DNA from: Cupriavidus sp. EM10
GTDB lineage: Bacteria > Pseudomonadota > Gammaproteobacteria > Burkholderiales > Burkholderiaceae
Length of the DNA stretch: 64,000 bases
Assembly (NCBI RefSeq): GCF_018729255.1
Contig: NZ_CP076060.1
Coordinates: forward strand, 372,001-436,000
Reading direction: 5' to 3'
This document shows positions 16,176-25,371 of the stretch, one piece after another (position 1 is the stretch's first letter; each line of letters starts with the position of its first letter). The position numbers and the translations under genes were made by a program. The notes below the pieces were generated by a model. That model was not told where the DNA came from and made no database searches. It worked only from the letters and a program-made list of their open reading frames with translations.

Positions 16176-16850
16176 TCAGGCAGCGGTTTTGGGCGGCACG
16201 GACAGGCCGTGGCCCAGCAGGGCGGTGACATGGCGCACCAGCGTGTCGGTGTCGATATCGGCGGCGCCGGGCAGCGCGCGCCAGATATGCGTGGTAGCCA
16301 GCGGCAGCAGCGTCAGTCCGATCAGCGACACCATCACCAGCGCGGGCTCCAGGCCGGGATTGAGCCGGCCCTGCGCATGGGCGGCGGCCAGTGGGGTAGC
16401 GATCAGCTCTGCGCGTTGCAGGGCCACCCGTTGCAGCAGCCGCTCGCGCAGCTGGCCTTCGGTGCCGACGATCTCGCGGATCCACAGGCCCGGAAACCAT
16501 GGCGTGGCCGATGCGGTGCGGATTAGCTGCTCGGCCAGCGCCTGGATGCGGGCGACGGGGTCGGGCGGGCCGGCCTGGAGCGTGCCGAAGACATGCTCGA
16601 TCAGCGGCCGGAGCCGTTCCTCGAAGATCGCGTCGAGCAGCGTGTCGCGGTCGCGGAAGTAGTAATGGACCAGCGCGGGCGTGACGCCCGCCTCGGCGGC
16701 GATGGCCTTGGTCGACGTGGCGGCCACGCCGTGGCCGGCAAACAGCGTGACGGCGGCGTCGATCAGGCGGTCGCGCTGGCCGGCGTCGGCCGCCTGCGCT
16801 GCAGGGCGGCCGGGGCGGCGCGGAAGATCAAGCGGCGGGCGAGGGGGCAT
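16176..16850 (-). CDS. TetR-family repressor (CecR-like)
   Basis: The 224-residue product has a TetR helix-turn-helix (about residues 24-70; STKAIAAEAGVTPALVHYYF) and a larger ligand-binding C-terminal half. The frame stays open far upstream to 17894, but that part is antisense to the porin gene; the ATG at 16850 gives a normal length. It leads the efflux operon and probably represses it, sensing an exported toxic compound as described for E. coli CecR. A perfect AT-rich palindrome 45 bp upstream is the likely operator. Naming it CecR rests on gene order and size, not on a search. Confidence 0.82.
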   Translation of the reverse strand: MPPRPPLDLPRRPGRPAAQAADAGQRDRLIDAAVTLFAGHGVAATSTKAIAAEAGVTPALVHYYFRDRDTLLDAIFEERLRPLIEHVFGTLQAGPPDPVARIQALAEQLIRTASATPWFPGLWIREIVGTEGQLRERLLQRVALQRAELIATPLAAAHAQGRLNPGLEPALVMVSLIGLTLLPLATTHIWRALPGAADIDTDTLVRHVTALLGHGLSVPPKTAA

Positions 16851-16894
16851 CGGAACCAGTACGAAGGAAATCTCAAGCCGGGAATCCCGATCAA

Positions 16895-16918
16895 TATTAA
16901 TTTTCGAGTTAATTAATA
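16895..16918. promoter_or_regulatory. Candidate TetR operator inside the efflux-operon promoter
   Basis: TATTAATT (16895-16902) and AATTAATA (16911-16918) form a perfect inverted repeat around an 8-bp spacer, strikingly AT-rich for this genome. On the minus strand a -35 TTGTAT (16921-16916) and a -10 TAATAT (16899-16894) at 16-bp spacing bracket it, so a bound repressor would cover the promoter spacer. Confidence 0.6.
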
Positions 16919-17090
16919 CAAGGTCTGTTACAACTTTGGCCTGGCGTCCCTGCAAGACGGTGATAAAGCAAGCGTTGGAGGATTGCTGCGACGCAGCAAA
17001 ACGAGGTAGACATGTCATGTGGGCTTGGCTATGCTCGCGCCTGTCAAGAAGGGTGCCCGAGGGTGGTGCATCCGCATCCCGGGTTCTCCT

Positions 17091-18497
17091 ATGCTGCGTT
17101 TCCGTTTCCTGGCCGCCATGCTGCGGCCGCGCCCCCGCTTTGTCCGTCAGCTCGCCGCCTGCATCGTGGCGAGTACGGCATTGCCGTGGGCGGCGCATGC
17201 GCAGGAAACGCCAACCGTGAACGCGCCGGCCGCCAGCGTGCCCCTGGTGAACGATCTGGAAAGCCCGTTCGCGTTCCACGGCCAGTCCACCTATATCTGG
17301 CAGCGCAAGCCCGCGTTCAGCGCCCCGTACTCGGGCGAGAACAGCCTGACGCCCAATCGCGCCAAGAGCTATTCGTTCACCGCCACGTTCGACCTGGGCC
17401 TGCGGCTCTGGAAGGACGCCGAATTTCACCTCAACCCCGAGGTGGCCCAGGGCGTGCCGTTTTCCGAGCTGCACGGCATGGGCGGGCTGTCGAATGGCGA
17501 ACTGGCCAAGACGGCCAGCACGAGCCCCAAGGTCTATCGCGCCCGCGCCTTTATCCGCCAGTACTGGGGCATGGGCGGCGGCGAGGAGACGCTGGACGCC
17601 GATTTCAACCAGTTCGCGCGTACCGTCGACAAGCAGCGCCTGGTGCTGACCGCCGGCAACTTTGGCGTGATCGACGTGTTCGACCAGAACCCCTACGGGT
17701 CCGACCCGCGCACGCAGTTCATGAACTGGTCGTTCATGACGCATGGCTCTTGGGACTATCCGGCCGACTCGCGCGGCTATGACTGGGGCGCGGCGCTGGA
17801 ATACATCGGCGATGGCTGGTCGGCACGCATCGGCCATTTCCTGCAGCCGGTGGAATCGAACGGGCGCGCACTGGACACCCGGCTGTTCGAGCACTACGGC
17901 CAGATGCTGGAACTGGAAAAGCGCTACACCATCGCCGACCGGCCAGGCCAGGCGCGCGTGCTGCTATGGCGAAACAAGGCGCGCATGGGTGCCTTCAACG
18001 ATGCCATCGCCTTCGGCCAGGCCAATGGCGTGACGCCCGACGTGGCCGATGTGCGCCGCGAGCACAGCAAGTGGGGCGTGGGGCTGGCCTTCCTGCAGGA
18101 AGTGGCCGACGACGCGGGCGTGTTCCTGCGCGCCAACTGGTCCGACGACAAGACCGAGACCTACGCCTTTACGGAAATCGGCCGGCAGGTATCGGCCGGC
18201 GGCACGATGAAGGGCGCGCTATGGGGGCGCCCCAAGGACGAGTTGGGTCTGGCCGTGGCCGTGAACATGCTGGGATCGGGCCACCGCAACTACCTGGCTG
18301 CCGGCGGTCTGGGGGCCTTCCTGGGCGACGGCGCGCTGCGCTACGGTCCGGAACAGATCGTGGAAATCTACTACAGCATCGCGGTGTGGAAGACGCTGTC
18401 GCTGAGCCCGGACTTCCAGTACGTGCGAAACCCCGGCTTCAACCGCGATCGGGGGCCGGCCAAGTTCATCGGGATTCGCGCGCACGCGGAGTTTTGA
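17091..18497 (+). CDS. OprB-type carbohydrate-selective porin
   Basis: The 468-residue product has an N-terminal signal peptide (about residues 1-38, ending LPWAAHA before QETP). It then has an amphipathic beta-barrel with motifs typical of OprB porins: AFHGQSTYIWQRKPAFSAPYS near the start, LTAGNFGVIDVFDQNPYGSD mid-protein, and a terminal phenylalanine (AHAEF) needed for outer-membrane insertion. I chose the ATG at 17091 because the signal peptide starts there; an upstream ATG at 17019 gives a less typical N-terminus. It would let sugars or related solutes diffuse through the outer membrane. It stands alone, divergent from the efflux operon, with no sugar transporter beside it. Confidence 0.82.
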   Translation: MLRFRFLAAMLRPRPRFVRQLAACIVASTALPWAAHAQETPTVNAPAASVPLVNDLESPFAFHGQSTYIWQRKPAFSAPYSGENSLTPNRAKSYSFTATFDLGLRLWKDAEFHLNPEVAQGVPFSELHGMGGLSNGELAKTASTSPKVYRARAFIRQYWGMGGGEETLDADFNQFARTVDKQRLVLTAGNFGVIDVFDQNPYGSDPRTQFMNWSFMTHGSWDYPADSRGYDWGAALEYIGDGWSARIGHFLQPVESNGRALDTRLFEHYGQMLELEKRYTIADRPGQARVLLWRNKARMGAFNDAIAFGQANGVTPDVADVRREHSKWGVGLAFLQEVADDAGVFLRANWSDDKTETYAFTEIGRQVSAGGTMKGALWGRPKDELGLAVAVNMLGSGHRNYLAAGGLGAFLGDGALRYGPEQIVEIYYSIAVWKTLSLSPDFQYVRNPGFNRDRGPAKFIGIRAHAEF

Positions 18498-18504
18498 AGC
18501 TTTG

Positions 18505-18534
18505 CTCCCCTCTCCCACAAGTGGGAGAGGGGAG
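18505..18534. repeat. REP-like palindrome (single copy)
   Basis: This is the most perfect copy of the family: arms of 14 bp (CTCCCCTCTCCCAC and its complement) with a two-base loop, 8 bp after the porin stop. It lies between convergent porin and queF genes and is followed by GAAAAC, not a U-tract. Confidence 0.8.
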
Positions 18535-18555
18535 AAAACCCACTCACAACGTTGA

Positions 18556-19389
18556 TTACTGCCGCGCGTTGCGCCGGTTATCCGGCCACGGCGTATTGAA
18601 GTTGGTGCGGAACGGGTTGATGTCCAGGCCGCCACGGCGCGTATAGCGGGCGTAGACGGCCAGCTTCACCGGCTTGCACATGCGCATCAAGTCGGTGAAG
18701 ATCCGCTCCACGCACTGCTCGTGGAACTCGTTGTGGTTGCGGAACGAGATCAGGTACTTCAGCAGCCCCTCCTGGTCGATCGGTGCGCCCACGTAGCGGA
18801 TCTGCACGCTGCCCCAGTCCGGCTGGCCGGTCACCAGGCAGTTCGACTTCAGCAGGTGCGATACCAGCGATTCCTCCACCGGCGATTCTTCCTGGTCGGC
18901 CTTGAGCAGCGTCGGATCGGGCTCGTAGACGTCGGTCTCGATATCCAGGCGGTCGAGCAGCAGGCCATCCAGCTCGCCCATCTTCTGCGTGCCGAGATCC
19001 GATTCGGTCACCAGCCGCACCTGCACCGTGCCGCCCGTGGCTTCGGACAGGTCGTGGTGCAGCAACTGCTGCAGTGCCTCCGCCGAGGCGATCTTGCTCT
19101 GGTTGAACGAGTTCAGGTAGAGCTTGAACGACTTCGATTCGACGATGTTCGGCGTATCGGCCGGGATGATGAAGCTGGCCAGCGCCACCTGGGGCTTGCC
19201 CTTCAGGTTCAGCCACGACAGCTCGTAGGCATTCCAGATGTCGACGCCGAAGAACGGCAGTGCCTTGCCTTCCGGCAGGCCGATCTCGGTGCGCTTGGGC
19301 TGGCGCGGGATCGGGAACAGCAGCGTCGGGTCGTATTCGGTCTTGTAGGCCGAGGGCTTGCCCAGGGGCGAGTGCTCAGGAAGCGTCAT
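18556..19389 (-). CDS. queF: NADPH-dependent 7-cyano-7-deazaguanine reductase QueF
   Basis: The 277-residue product is the long, two-domain (YqeI-like) form of QueF. It reduces preQ0 to preQ1 in queuosine tRNA modification. The catalytic Cys184 lies in [14 protein letters not shown], and the motifs [15 protein letters not shown] and [13 protein letters not shown] are characteristic. Length matches the E. coli enzyme (282). The ATG lies 8 bp after the ilvA stop, so the two are probably co-transcribed, although their functions are unrelated. Confidence 0.95.
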   Translation of the reverse strand: MTLPEHSPLGKPSAYKTEYDPTLLFPIPRQPKRTEIGLPEGKALPFFGVDIWNAYELSWLNLKGKPQVALASFIIPADTPNIVESKSFKLYLNSFNQSKIASAEALQQLLHHDLSEATGGTVQVRLVTESDLGTQKMGELDGLLLDRLDIETDVYEPDPTLLKADQEESPVEESLVSHLLKSNCLVTGQPDWGSVQIRYVGAPIDQEGLLKYLISFRNHNEFHEQCVERIFTDLMRMCKPVKLAVYARYTRRGGLDINPFRTNFNTPWPDNRRNARQ

Positions 19390-19397
19390 GGTCGGTC

Positions 19398-20933
19398 TCA
19401 GGACAGGAACAGCTTGTAGACGGGGTTGTCGGTCTCGTCCCAGTGTACGTAACCGAGCGTGGAAAGGAACGTGCGGAACTCGCGCTTTTCGTTTTTCGGC
19501 ACCTGGATGCCGACCAGGATGTTCGATGTATCCGCGCCCTGGTTCCGGTAATGGAACAGGCTGATGTTCCAGTTCGGGCTCATGCTCGACAGGAACCGCA
19601 TCAGCGCGCCCGGGCGCTCAGGGAACTCGAAGCGGTACAGCAGTTCGTCATGGGCCAGCGGCGAGTGGCCGCCCACCATGTAGCGGATGTGCTGCTTGGC
19701 CAGTTCGTCGTTGGACAGGTCCAGCGTGTCGAAGCCATGGCGGCGGAAGTTGGCGGCGATCTTGTCGCTCTCGGCGCGGCTGGCGATCTGCACGCCCACG
19801 AAGATATGCGCCACGCCGGTGTCGGCGATGCGGTAGTTGAACTCGGTCACGCTACGGGTGCCAACCTGCTCGCAGAAACGCTTGAAGCTGCCGCGTTCCT
19901 CGGGGATCGTCACGGCAAAAATGGCTTCGCGCGCTTCGCCCACCTCGGCGCGCTCGGCGACGAAGCGCAGGCGGTCGAAGTTCATGTTGGCGCCGCAGGC
20001 AATCGCCACCAGGTGCTGGCCCTTGAGCTTCTCGCGCTCGGCATAGGCCTTCAGGCCCGCCACGGCCAGCGCGCCGGCCGGTTCCAGGATGCTGCGCGTG
20101 TCCTGGAACACGTCCTTCAGGCCCGCGCAGATCGCGTCGGTATCGACCAGGATGATGTCGTCCACCAGCTCGCGCGTGATGCGGAAGGTTTCCTTGCCCA
20201 CCAGCTTCACGGCGGTGCCGTCCGAGAACAGCCCCACGTCCTTCAGTTCCACGCGCTTGCCGGCGTCCACCGAGCGCTTCATCGCGTCGCTGTCGTACGT
20301 CTGCACGCCGATCACCTTGATGTCGGGGCGCACGGCCTTGACGTACGAGGCAATGCCCGAGATCAGGCCGCCGCCGCCGATGGCGACGAAGATCGCGTGG
20401 ATCGGGCCCGGGTGCTGGCGCAGGATCTCCATGGCGATGGTGCCCTGGCCGGCAATCACCTCGGGGTCGTCGAACGGGTGGATGAACGTGAGCTTGTGCT
20501 TCTTTTCCAGCTCGGCGGCGTGCAGGTAGGCGTCGCTGTACGAATCGCCATGCAGGACGATCTGCACCCATTCGCCGCCGCGCTCGCGCACCGCATCGAT
20601 CTTCACCTGCGGCGTGGTGGTGGGCATGCAGATGATGGCCTTGCACTGCAGCCGGGCGGCAGACAGCGCCACGCCCTGGGCGTGGTTGCCGGCCGACGCG
20701 GCAATCACGCCGCGCTTGAGTTCCTCGGGCCGCAGCGACGCCATCTTGTTGTACGCCCCGCGCAACTTGAACGAGAACACCGGCTGGGTGTCCTCGCGCT
20801 TGAACCAGACCGCGTTGTTGGTGCGCGCCGACAGCGCGGCGGCATAGGTCAGTTCGGTCTCCTGGGCCACGTCGTACACCTTGGCGGTCAGGATCTTCTT
20901 CAAATAGTCGGGCTTGGCGGGGGTGCGGGTCAT
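19398..20933 (-). CDS. ilvA: Threonine ammonia-lyase, biosynthetic (IlvA)
   Basis: The 511-residue product converts threonine to 2-oxobutanoate and ammonia, the first step of isoleucine synthesis. The PLP lysine is K56 in [11 protein letters not shown] and the glycine-rich phosphate loop is [14 protein letters not shown]. Two C-terminal ACT-like regulatory domains (about residues 330-511) bind isoleucine and valine in the family. Size matches E. coli IlvA (514). The frame is open to 21098, but the ATG at 20933 gives the standard N-terminus. A pair of overlapping hairpins with a T7 run precedes the gene. Confidence 0.94.
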   Translation of the reverse strand: MTRTPAKPDYLKKILTAKVYDVAQETELTYAAALSARTNNAVWFKREDTQPVFSFKLRGAYNKMASLRPEELKRGVIAASAGNHAQGVALSAARLQCKAIICMPTTTPQVKIDAVRERGGEWVQIVLHGDSYSDAYLHAAELEKKHKLTFIHPFDDPEVIAGQGTIAMEILRQHPGPIHAIFVAIGGGGLISGIASYVKAVRPDIKVIGVQTYDSDAMKRSVDAGKRVELKDVGLFSDGTAVKLVGKETFRITRELVDDIILVDTDAICAGLKDVFQDTRSILEPAGALAVAGLKAYAEREKLKGQHLVAIACGANMNFDRLRFVAERAEVGEAREAIFAVTIPEERGSFKRFCEQVGTRSVTEFNYRIADTGVAHIFVGVQIASRAESDKIAANFRRHGFDTLDLSNDELAKQHIRYMVGGHSPLAHDELLYRFEFPERPGALMRFLSSMSPNWNISLFHYRNQGADTSNILVGIQVPKNEKREFRTFLSTLGYVHWDETDNPVYKLFLS

Positions 20934-20962
20934 GGTCTGCGGGGTGCCGCGCGGGCAGGGGC

Positions 20963-20994
20963 AAAAAAAGCCGGAAAAATCGGCGGAAACCGCC
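20963..20994 (-). promoter_or_regulatory. Overlapping hairpins in the ilvA leader (possible attenuator)
   Basis: On the minus strand a hairpin GGCGG-TTT-CCGCC (20994-20982) is followed by GCCG-ATTTTTC-CGGC and seven Ts (20984-20963). The two stems share 20982-20984, so they cannot both form. The second looks like a short intrinsic terminator 30 bp before the start codon. The stem is only 4 bp, so the call is weak. Confidence 0.35.
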
Positions 20995-21122
20995 AATGAT
21001 AATGGATGGCGCACATGCGGGCCCTGGCCACGCGTGCAGGCGCCCCAGGTGCCGCAAGGGCCACTGTTGTAGGACAGCGCCCGGTGGACGCTCGTCAAAT
21101 CGGCATGCTACGGTTTCACGCG

Positions 21123-21923
21123 ATGCCCCCCCTACCTCTCATCGAACCCAACACCGCGCTGTTCCTGGACTTCGACGGGACGCTGGCCGATCTTGCGCCG
21201 CGCCCCGACCTGGTGCAGGTGGAGCCCGAGCTGGTCGGCACGCTGCGCGCGCTGCACACCTGCCTGGACGGCGCGCTGGCCATCGTGTCGGGACGTCCCG
21301 TGGACGAACTCGACTATTTCCTGCAACCGTTGCGATTGCCGGCCGCCGGCGTGCATGGCGCGGAATTCCGCCACGGCGCCGAGAGTATCGTGCGGCCACC
21401 GGCGCCAGGCATCGGGCCGTTGCTGCCCAAGCTCGAAGCACTGGTGCTCAGGCATCCGGGGCTGCAGCTGGAGCGAAAGTCGGTGGCCGTGGCCATCCAC
21501 TATCGCCAGGTGCCCGAACTGGAGCCCCTGGTGCGCGCCGCCGTGGCCGATGTGCTGCGCGATGCGGTCGGGCTCGACGCGCTGCCCGGCAAGATGGTCA
21601 TCGAGATCAAGCCGGCCGGCGTGGACAAGGGCGGGGCGATTGCCACGTTCATGCGCTCGGCGCCGTTTGCCGGCCGCATGCCGCTGTTTGCCGGCGACGA
21701 TGTGACCGACGAGGCCGGCTTCACCGTCGTCCGTGAACTGGGCGGCGTTGGCCTGCTGGTGGGCCAGCGCGCCACGGCCGCCTCCGTCAGCGTGGCAGGA
21801 CCCGCCGTCCTGCGCGACTGGCTGCATCGCTCCGCGCACGCGCTCACCCATCTGATGGCGCGCCGCGAAGACACCGCCGATCCCCTCTCACCCCCATCGT
21901 CTGAAAGGGAGGACCCGTTGTGA
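21123..21923 (+). CDS. otsB: Trehalose-6-phosphate phosphatase OtsB
   Basis: The 266-residue HAD-superfamily enzyme removes phosphate from trehalose-6-phosphate. The nucleophile motif is D16-F-D18-G-T-L and the metal-binding motif is GDDVTDE (about residues 191-197). The frame extends upstream to 21006, but the conserved part begins at the ATG at 21123, so I use that. Its stop overlaps the GTG start of the next gene (GTGA), so the glycoside hydrolase is translationally coupled to it. Together with otsA 1.9 kb downstream it makes trehalose, an osmo- and desiccation protectant. Confidence 0.9.
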   Translation: MPPLPLIEPNTALFLDFDGTLADLAPRPDLVQVEPELVGTLRALHTCLDGALAIVSGRPVDELDYFLQPLRLPAAGVHGAEFRHGAESIVRPPAPGIGPLLPKLEALVLRHPGLQLERKSVAVAIHYRQVPELEPLVRAAVADVLRDAVGLDALPGKMVIEIKPAGVDKGGAIATFMRSAPFAGRMPLFAGDDVTDEAGFTVVRELGGVGLLVGQRATAASVSVAGPAVLRDWLHRSAHALTHLMARREDTADPLSPPSSEREDPL

Positions 21924-23785
21924 GTGACCCTGCCAACCTCAACCCTGCCATTGCCACCGAGGCGCCGGCGGTCAACACGGATTCGGACAGCTCCTGCCGC
22001 CAGGCCGATCCGTCGCTGTCGCTGGGCATGATCGGCAACTGCGCGTTCTCGGCGCTGGTCGACGGCCGCGGCCGCATCGTCTGGTGCTGCATGCCGCGCT
22101 TCGACGGCGACCCCGTGTTCAACGCGCTGCTCGACACCAGCGAGAATGCGGGCCACTTCAATATCGAGATCGAGGACTTCCAGGAAGCCACGCAGTGGTA
22201 CGAGCCGAATACGGCCATCCTGCGCACGCGGCTGATCGACCAGCACGGCAGCTGCCTGGAGATCACCGATTTCTGCCCGCGCTTCTTTCGGCTGGGTCGC
22301 TACTTCCGCCCGCTGACGCTGGTGCGGCGCATTCGCCCGATCCGTGGCGCGCCGCGCGTGCGCGTGACCGTGGCGCCGCGCTTCAACTGGGGCCGCAACA
22401 AGCCGCAGGTCACGCGCGGCAGCAGCCATGCGCGGTTCGTGGGCGAGGACATGACGCTGCGCCTGACCACCGACGCGCCGCTGGCCTATGTGCTGTCGAA
22501 TACGCCCTTCCTGGTCACGCGCGGCTACAACTTCATCCTCGGGCCGGACGAAACCCTGACGCACGGCGTGGACGATATCGCCCGCGACTTCGAGCAGGAA
22601 ACCACTTCGTACTGGCGGCTCTGGAGCCGCCGGCTGGCGGTGCCGCGCGAATGGCAGGACGCCGTGATCCGCGCCGCCATCACGCTGAAGATGTCGCTGT
22701 ACGAGGAAACCGGCGCCATCGTGGCGGCGATGACCACCAGCATCCCCGAGGCGCCCGGCAGCGGCCGCAACTGGGACTACCGCTTCTGCTGGCTGCGCGA
22801 CGCGTTCTTCGTGGTGCGCGCGCTGAACAGCCTGTCGGAAGTCGGCACGATGGAAGACTACCTGCGATGGCTGTCCAACGTGGTGATGCAGTCGCAGGAC
22901 GGCCACATCCAGCCGCTGTACGGCATCGGGCTCGAACGCGAGCTGCCCGAAAGCATGCTCGATCACCTGGGCGGCTATCGCGGCATGGGGCCGGTGCGGG
23001 TGGGCAACCAGGCGCAGGAGCACTTTCAGCACGATGTCTACGGCAACGTGGTGCTGGCCGCCGCGCAGGCCTTTCACGATCACCGGCTGCTCTATCGCGG
23101 CGGCCCGGCCGAATTCCGCCGGCTGGAGGACGTGGGCGAGCAGGCCGTGCGCGTGTTTGGCACGCCCGATGCAGGCATGTGGGAGCTGCGCACGCGCGCC
23201 CGCATCCATACGTCGTCGGCGCTGATGAGCTGGGTGGCCTGCGACCGCCTGGCCAAGATCGCCGTGAAGCTCGAACAGCCCGCGCGCGCCGCCTACTGGC
23301 ATGACCATGCCGACCGCATGAAGCAGCGCATCCTGGACGAATCGTGGAACGAGAAGCGCCAGGCGTTTGCCGAGAGCTTCGGCGGCAAGGAGCTGGACGC
23401 CAGCGTGCTGCTGATGGCCGAGGTCAATTTCATCGACCCGAAGGACCCACGCTTCGTCTCCACCGTGAAGGCGCTGGAGGAATCGCTGTGCGACGGGCCG
23501 TACATGCGGCGCTACGAGGCGCCCGACGATTTCGGCAAGCCCGAGACCGCGTTCAATATCTGCACGTTCTGGCGGATCGACGCGCTGGCGCGCATCGGGC
23601 GGCGCGAGGAAGCACGCGAAATCTTCGAAGCCATGCTGGCCGCGCGCAATCCGCTGGGATTGCTGTCGGAGGACACACACCCGGTCACTGGAGAGATGTG
23701 GGGCAACTTCCCGCAGACCTATTCGATGGTCGGCCTGATCAACGGTGCCATGCGGCTGTCGGCACCCTGGGACACCGTGATCTGA
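21920..23785 (+). CDS. Glycoside hydrolase family 15 protein
   Basis: The 621-residue product has an N-terminal beta-sandwich beginning SLGMIGNCAFSALVDGRGRI (about residues 35-54) and a C-terminal (alpha/alpha)6 barrel. WDYRFCWLRDAFF (about 284-296) is typical of GH15 enzymes. The family includes glucoamylases and alpha,alpha-trehalases. Between otsB and otsA a trehalose-related role is likely: a trehalase that limits accumulation, or a maltooligosaccharide-acting enzyme. The start is a GTG overlapping the otsB stop, with GGGAGG upstream. There is no signal peptide, so it acts in the cytoplasm. Confidence 0.85.
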   Translation: MSDPANLNPAIATEAPAVNTDSDSSCRQADPSLSLGMIGNCAFSALVDGRGRIVWCCMPRFDGDPVFNALLDTSENAGHFNIEIEDFQEATQWYEPNTAILRTRLIDQHGSCLEITDFCPRFFRLGRYFRPLTLVRRIRPIRGAPRVRVTVAPRFNWGRNKPQVTRGSSHARFVGEDMTLRLTTDAPLAYVLSNTPFLVTRGYNFILGPDETLTHGVDDIARDFEQETTSYWRLWSRRLAVPREWQDAVIRAAITLKMSLYEETGAIVAAMTTSIPEAPGSGRNWDYRFCWLRDAFFVVRALNSLSEVGTMEDYLRWLSNVVMQSQDGHIQPLYGIGLERELPESMLDHLGGYRGMGPVRVGNQAQEHFQHDVYGNVVLAAAQAFHDHRLLYRGGPAEFRRLEDVGEQAVRVFGTPDAGMWELRTRARIHTSSALMSWVACDRLAKIAVKLEQPARAAYWHDHADRMKQRILDESWNEKRQAFAESFGGKELDASVLLMAEVNFIDPKDPRFVSTVKALEESLCDGPYMRRYEAPDDFGKPETAFNICTFWRIDALARIGRREEAREIFEAMLAARNPLGLLSEDTHPVTGEMWGNFPQTYSMVGLINGAMRLSAPWDTVI

Positions 23786-23816
23786 AGAAAGGATTGGCAA
23801 CAACAACAAGCGATAT

Positions 23817-25211
23817 ATGGGCAGACTAGTAGCGGTATCGAACCGGGTCGCAGACCCCCGCAACCATGCGGCGGGCGGGCTGGCCGTGGCGCTTTCCGAG
23901 GCGCTCAACAAGACGGGCGGCCTGTGGTTCGGCTGGAGCGGCAAGGTGGTGGAAACCACGCAGGGTGGCACGCCCGGCGAGGGAGAGGTGCACCAGGTGC
24001 AGGCGGGCAACGTGACGCTGGCCACCGTGGACCTGTGCCGCGAGGATCATGACGCGTACTACCTGGGCTACAGCAACGGCGTGCTCTGGCCGGTGCTGCA
24101 CTATCGCGTGGACCTGGCGGATTTCGACGCCGGCGGCAGCCTCAACGCCTATCGCCGCGTGAACCAGCTGTTCGCGCGCAAGCTGGCGCCGCTGCTGAAG
24201 CCCGACGACGTGATCTGGATCCACGACTATCACCTGATCCCGCTCGCGGCCGAGCTGCGTGCCATCGGCTGCGGCCAGCGCATCGGGTTCTTCCTGCACG
24301 TGCCCCTGCCCCCGCCGCTGATCCTGGCGGCCATCCCCCAGCACGAATGGCTGATGCGCGCGCTGTTTGCCTACGACCTGCTAGGGTTCCAGAGCCAGGC
24401 CGACCTGGACCACTTCTCGCGCTATGTCCAGGGCGAGGCCGGGGCCGAGCCGATGGGCGAATACCGTTTCCGCGCGTTCCACCGCACCGTGCGGGCGCAG
24501 GCCTTCCCGATCGGCATCGACGTGGACGAGTTCGCCGAGCTGGGGCGCGGCGCCGAAGCGATGGAGACCTACGAGATGATGCGTGGGCAGTACGCGCGTC
24601 GTCGGCTGCTGCTCGGCATCGACCGGCTCGACTATTCGAAGGGCCTGCCGCAGCGGCTCAAGGCCTACCAGACGTTGCTGGCCGAATACCCCGAGAACCG
24701 GTCGAGCGCCACGCTGATCCAGATCGCCGCGCCGTCGCGCGAGTCGGTCGATGCCTATGCCGATCTGCGCCGCGAGATGGAAGGCATCACCGGGGCCATC
24801 AACGGCGAGTATGGCGAGCTGGACTGGATGCCGGTGCGCTACATCCATCGATCCACGTCGCGCAAGCGCCTGCCGGGGCTGTGCCGCGCCAGTTGCGTGG
24901 CGCTGGTAACGCCGCTGCGCGACGGCATGAACCTGGTGGCCAAGGAATATATCGCCGCCCAGGACCCCGACGACCCGGGCGTGCTCGTGCTGTCGCGTTT
25001 TGCCGGCGCCGCCGAGCAGCTGAAGGAAGCGCTGCTCGTGAACCCGTACGACACCCGTGCCACCGCGCAGGCGATCCAGCAGGCCCTGCACATGCCGCTG
25101 TCAGAGCGCCGCGCGCGGCACCAGAAGCTGCTGGAACGCATCCGCCAGCAGGACGTGCACTGGTGGAGCAGCGAGTATCTGCGGGCGCTGATGGAGACGG
25201 AGGCGGGCTGA
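23817..25211 (+). CDS. otsA: Trehalose-6-phosphate synthase OtsA
   Basis: The 464-residue GT20 glycosyltransferase joins UDP-glucose and glucose-6-phosphate. Visible motifs are the N-terminal VAVSNRV, IHDYHLIPLAAEL (about residues 133-146), the donor-site GIDRLDYSKGLPQRL (about 267-281) and RDGMNLVAKEYIAAQ (about 367-381). Length agrees with E. coli OtsA (474). It lies 31 bp after the GH15 gene and closes the trehalose operon. A composite REP-like repeat follows. Confidence 0.94.
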   Translation: MGRLVAVSNRVADPRNHAAGGLAVALSEALNKTGGLWFGWSGKVVETTQGGTPGEGEVHQVQAGNVTLATVDLCREDHDAYYLGYSNGVLWPVLHYRVDLADFDAGGSLNAYRRVNQLFARKLAPLLKPDDVIWIHDYHLIPLAAELRAIGCGQRIGFFLHVPLPPPLILAAIPQHEWLMRALFAYDLLGFQSQADLDHFSRYVQGEAGAEPMGEYRFRAFHRTVRAQAFPIGIDVDEFAELGRGAEAMETYEMMRGQYARRRLLLGIDRLDYSKGLPQRLKAYQTLLAEYPENRSSATLIQIAAPSRESVDAYADLRREMEGITGAINGEYGELDWMPVRYIHRSTSRKRLPGLCRASCVALVTPLRDGMNLVAKEYIAAQDPDDPGVLVLSRFAGAAEQLKEALLVNPYDTRATAQAIQQALHMPLSERRARHQKLLERIRQQDVHWWSSEYLRALMETEAG

Positions 25212-25235
25212 CGACTTACCCCTCCGGATGGTTTT

Positions 25236-25359
25236 CTCCCCTCTCCCGCATGCGGGAGAGGGGCGGGGGTGAGGGCGCAGCAGTTCAAACCGCGCCAGGT
25301 CGCAAATCAGCCGCCATGCCCTCACCCCCAACCCTCTCCCACTGCGTGGGAAAGGGGAG
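25236..25359. repeat. REP-like inverted doublet (BIME-like)
   Basis: Two palindromes of the CCCTCTCCC family lie in inverted arrangement. Copy one (CCCTCTCCCGCA/TGCGGGAGAGGG, 25239-25262) is followed by GCGGGGGTGAGGGC. The complementary sequence, CCCTCACCCCC, precedes copy two (25332-25356). The insert between them is about 50 bp. The element fills the gap between convergent otsA and mocA. Confidence 0.75.
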
Positions 25360-25371
25360 CAAGACCGACGT

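Noticed and set aside
16851..17894. Upstream extension of the TetR frame giving a 572-residue protein
   Set aside because: The extension is antisense to the porin gene and has no domain; the TetR domain starts at 16850.
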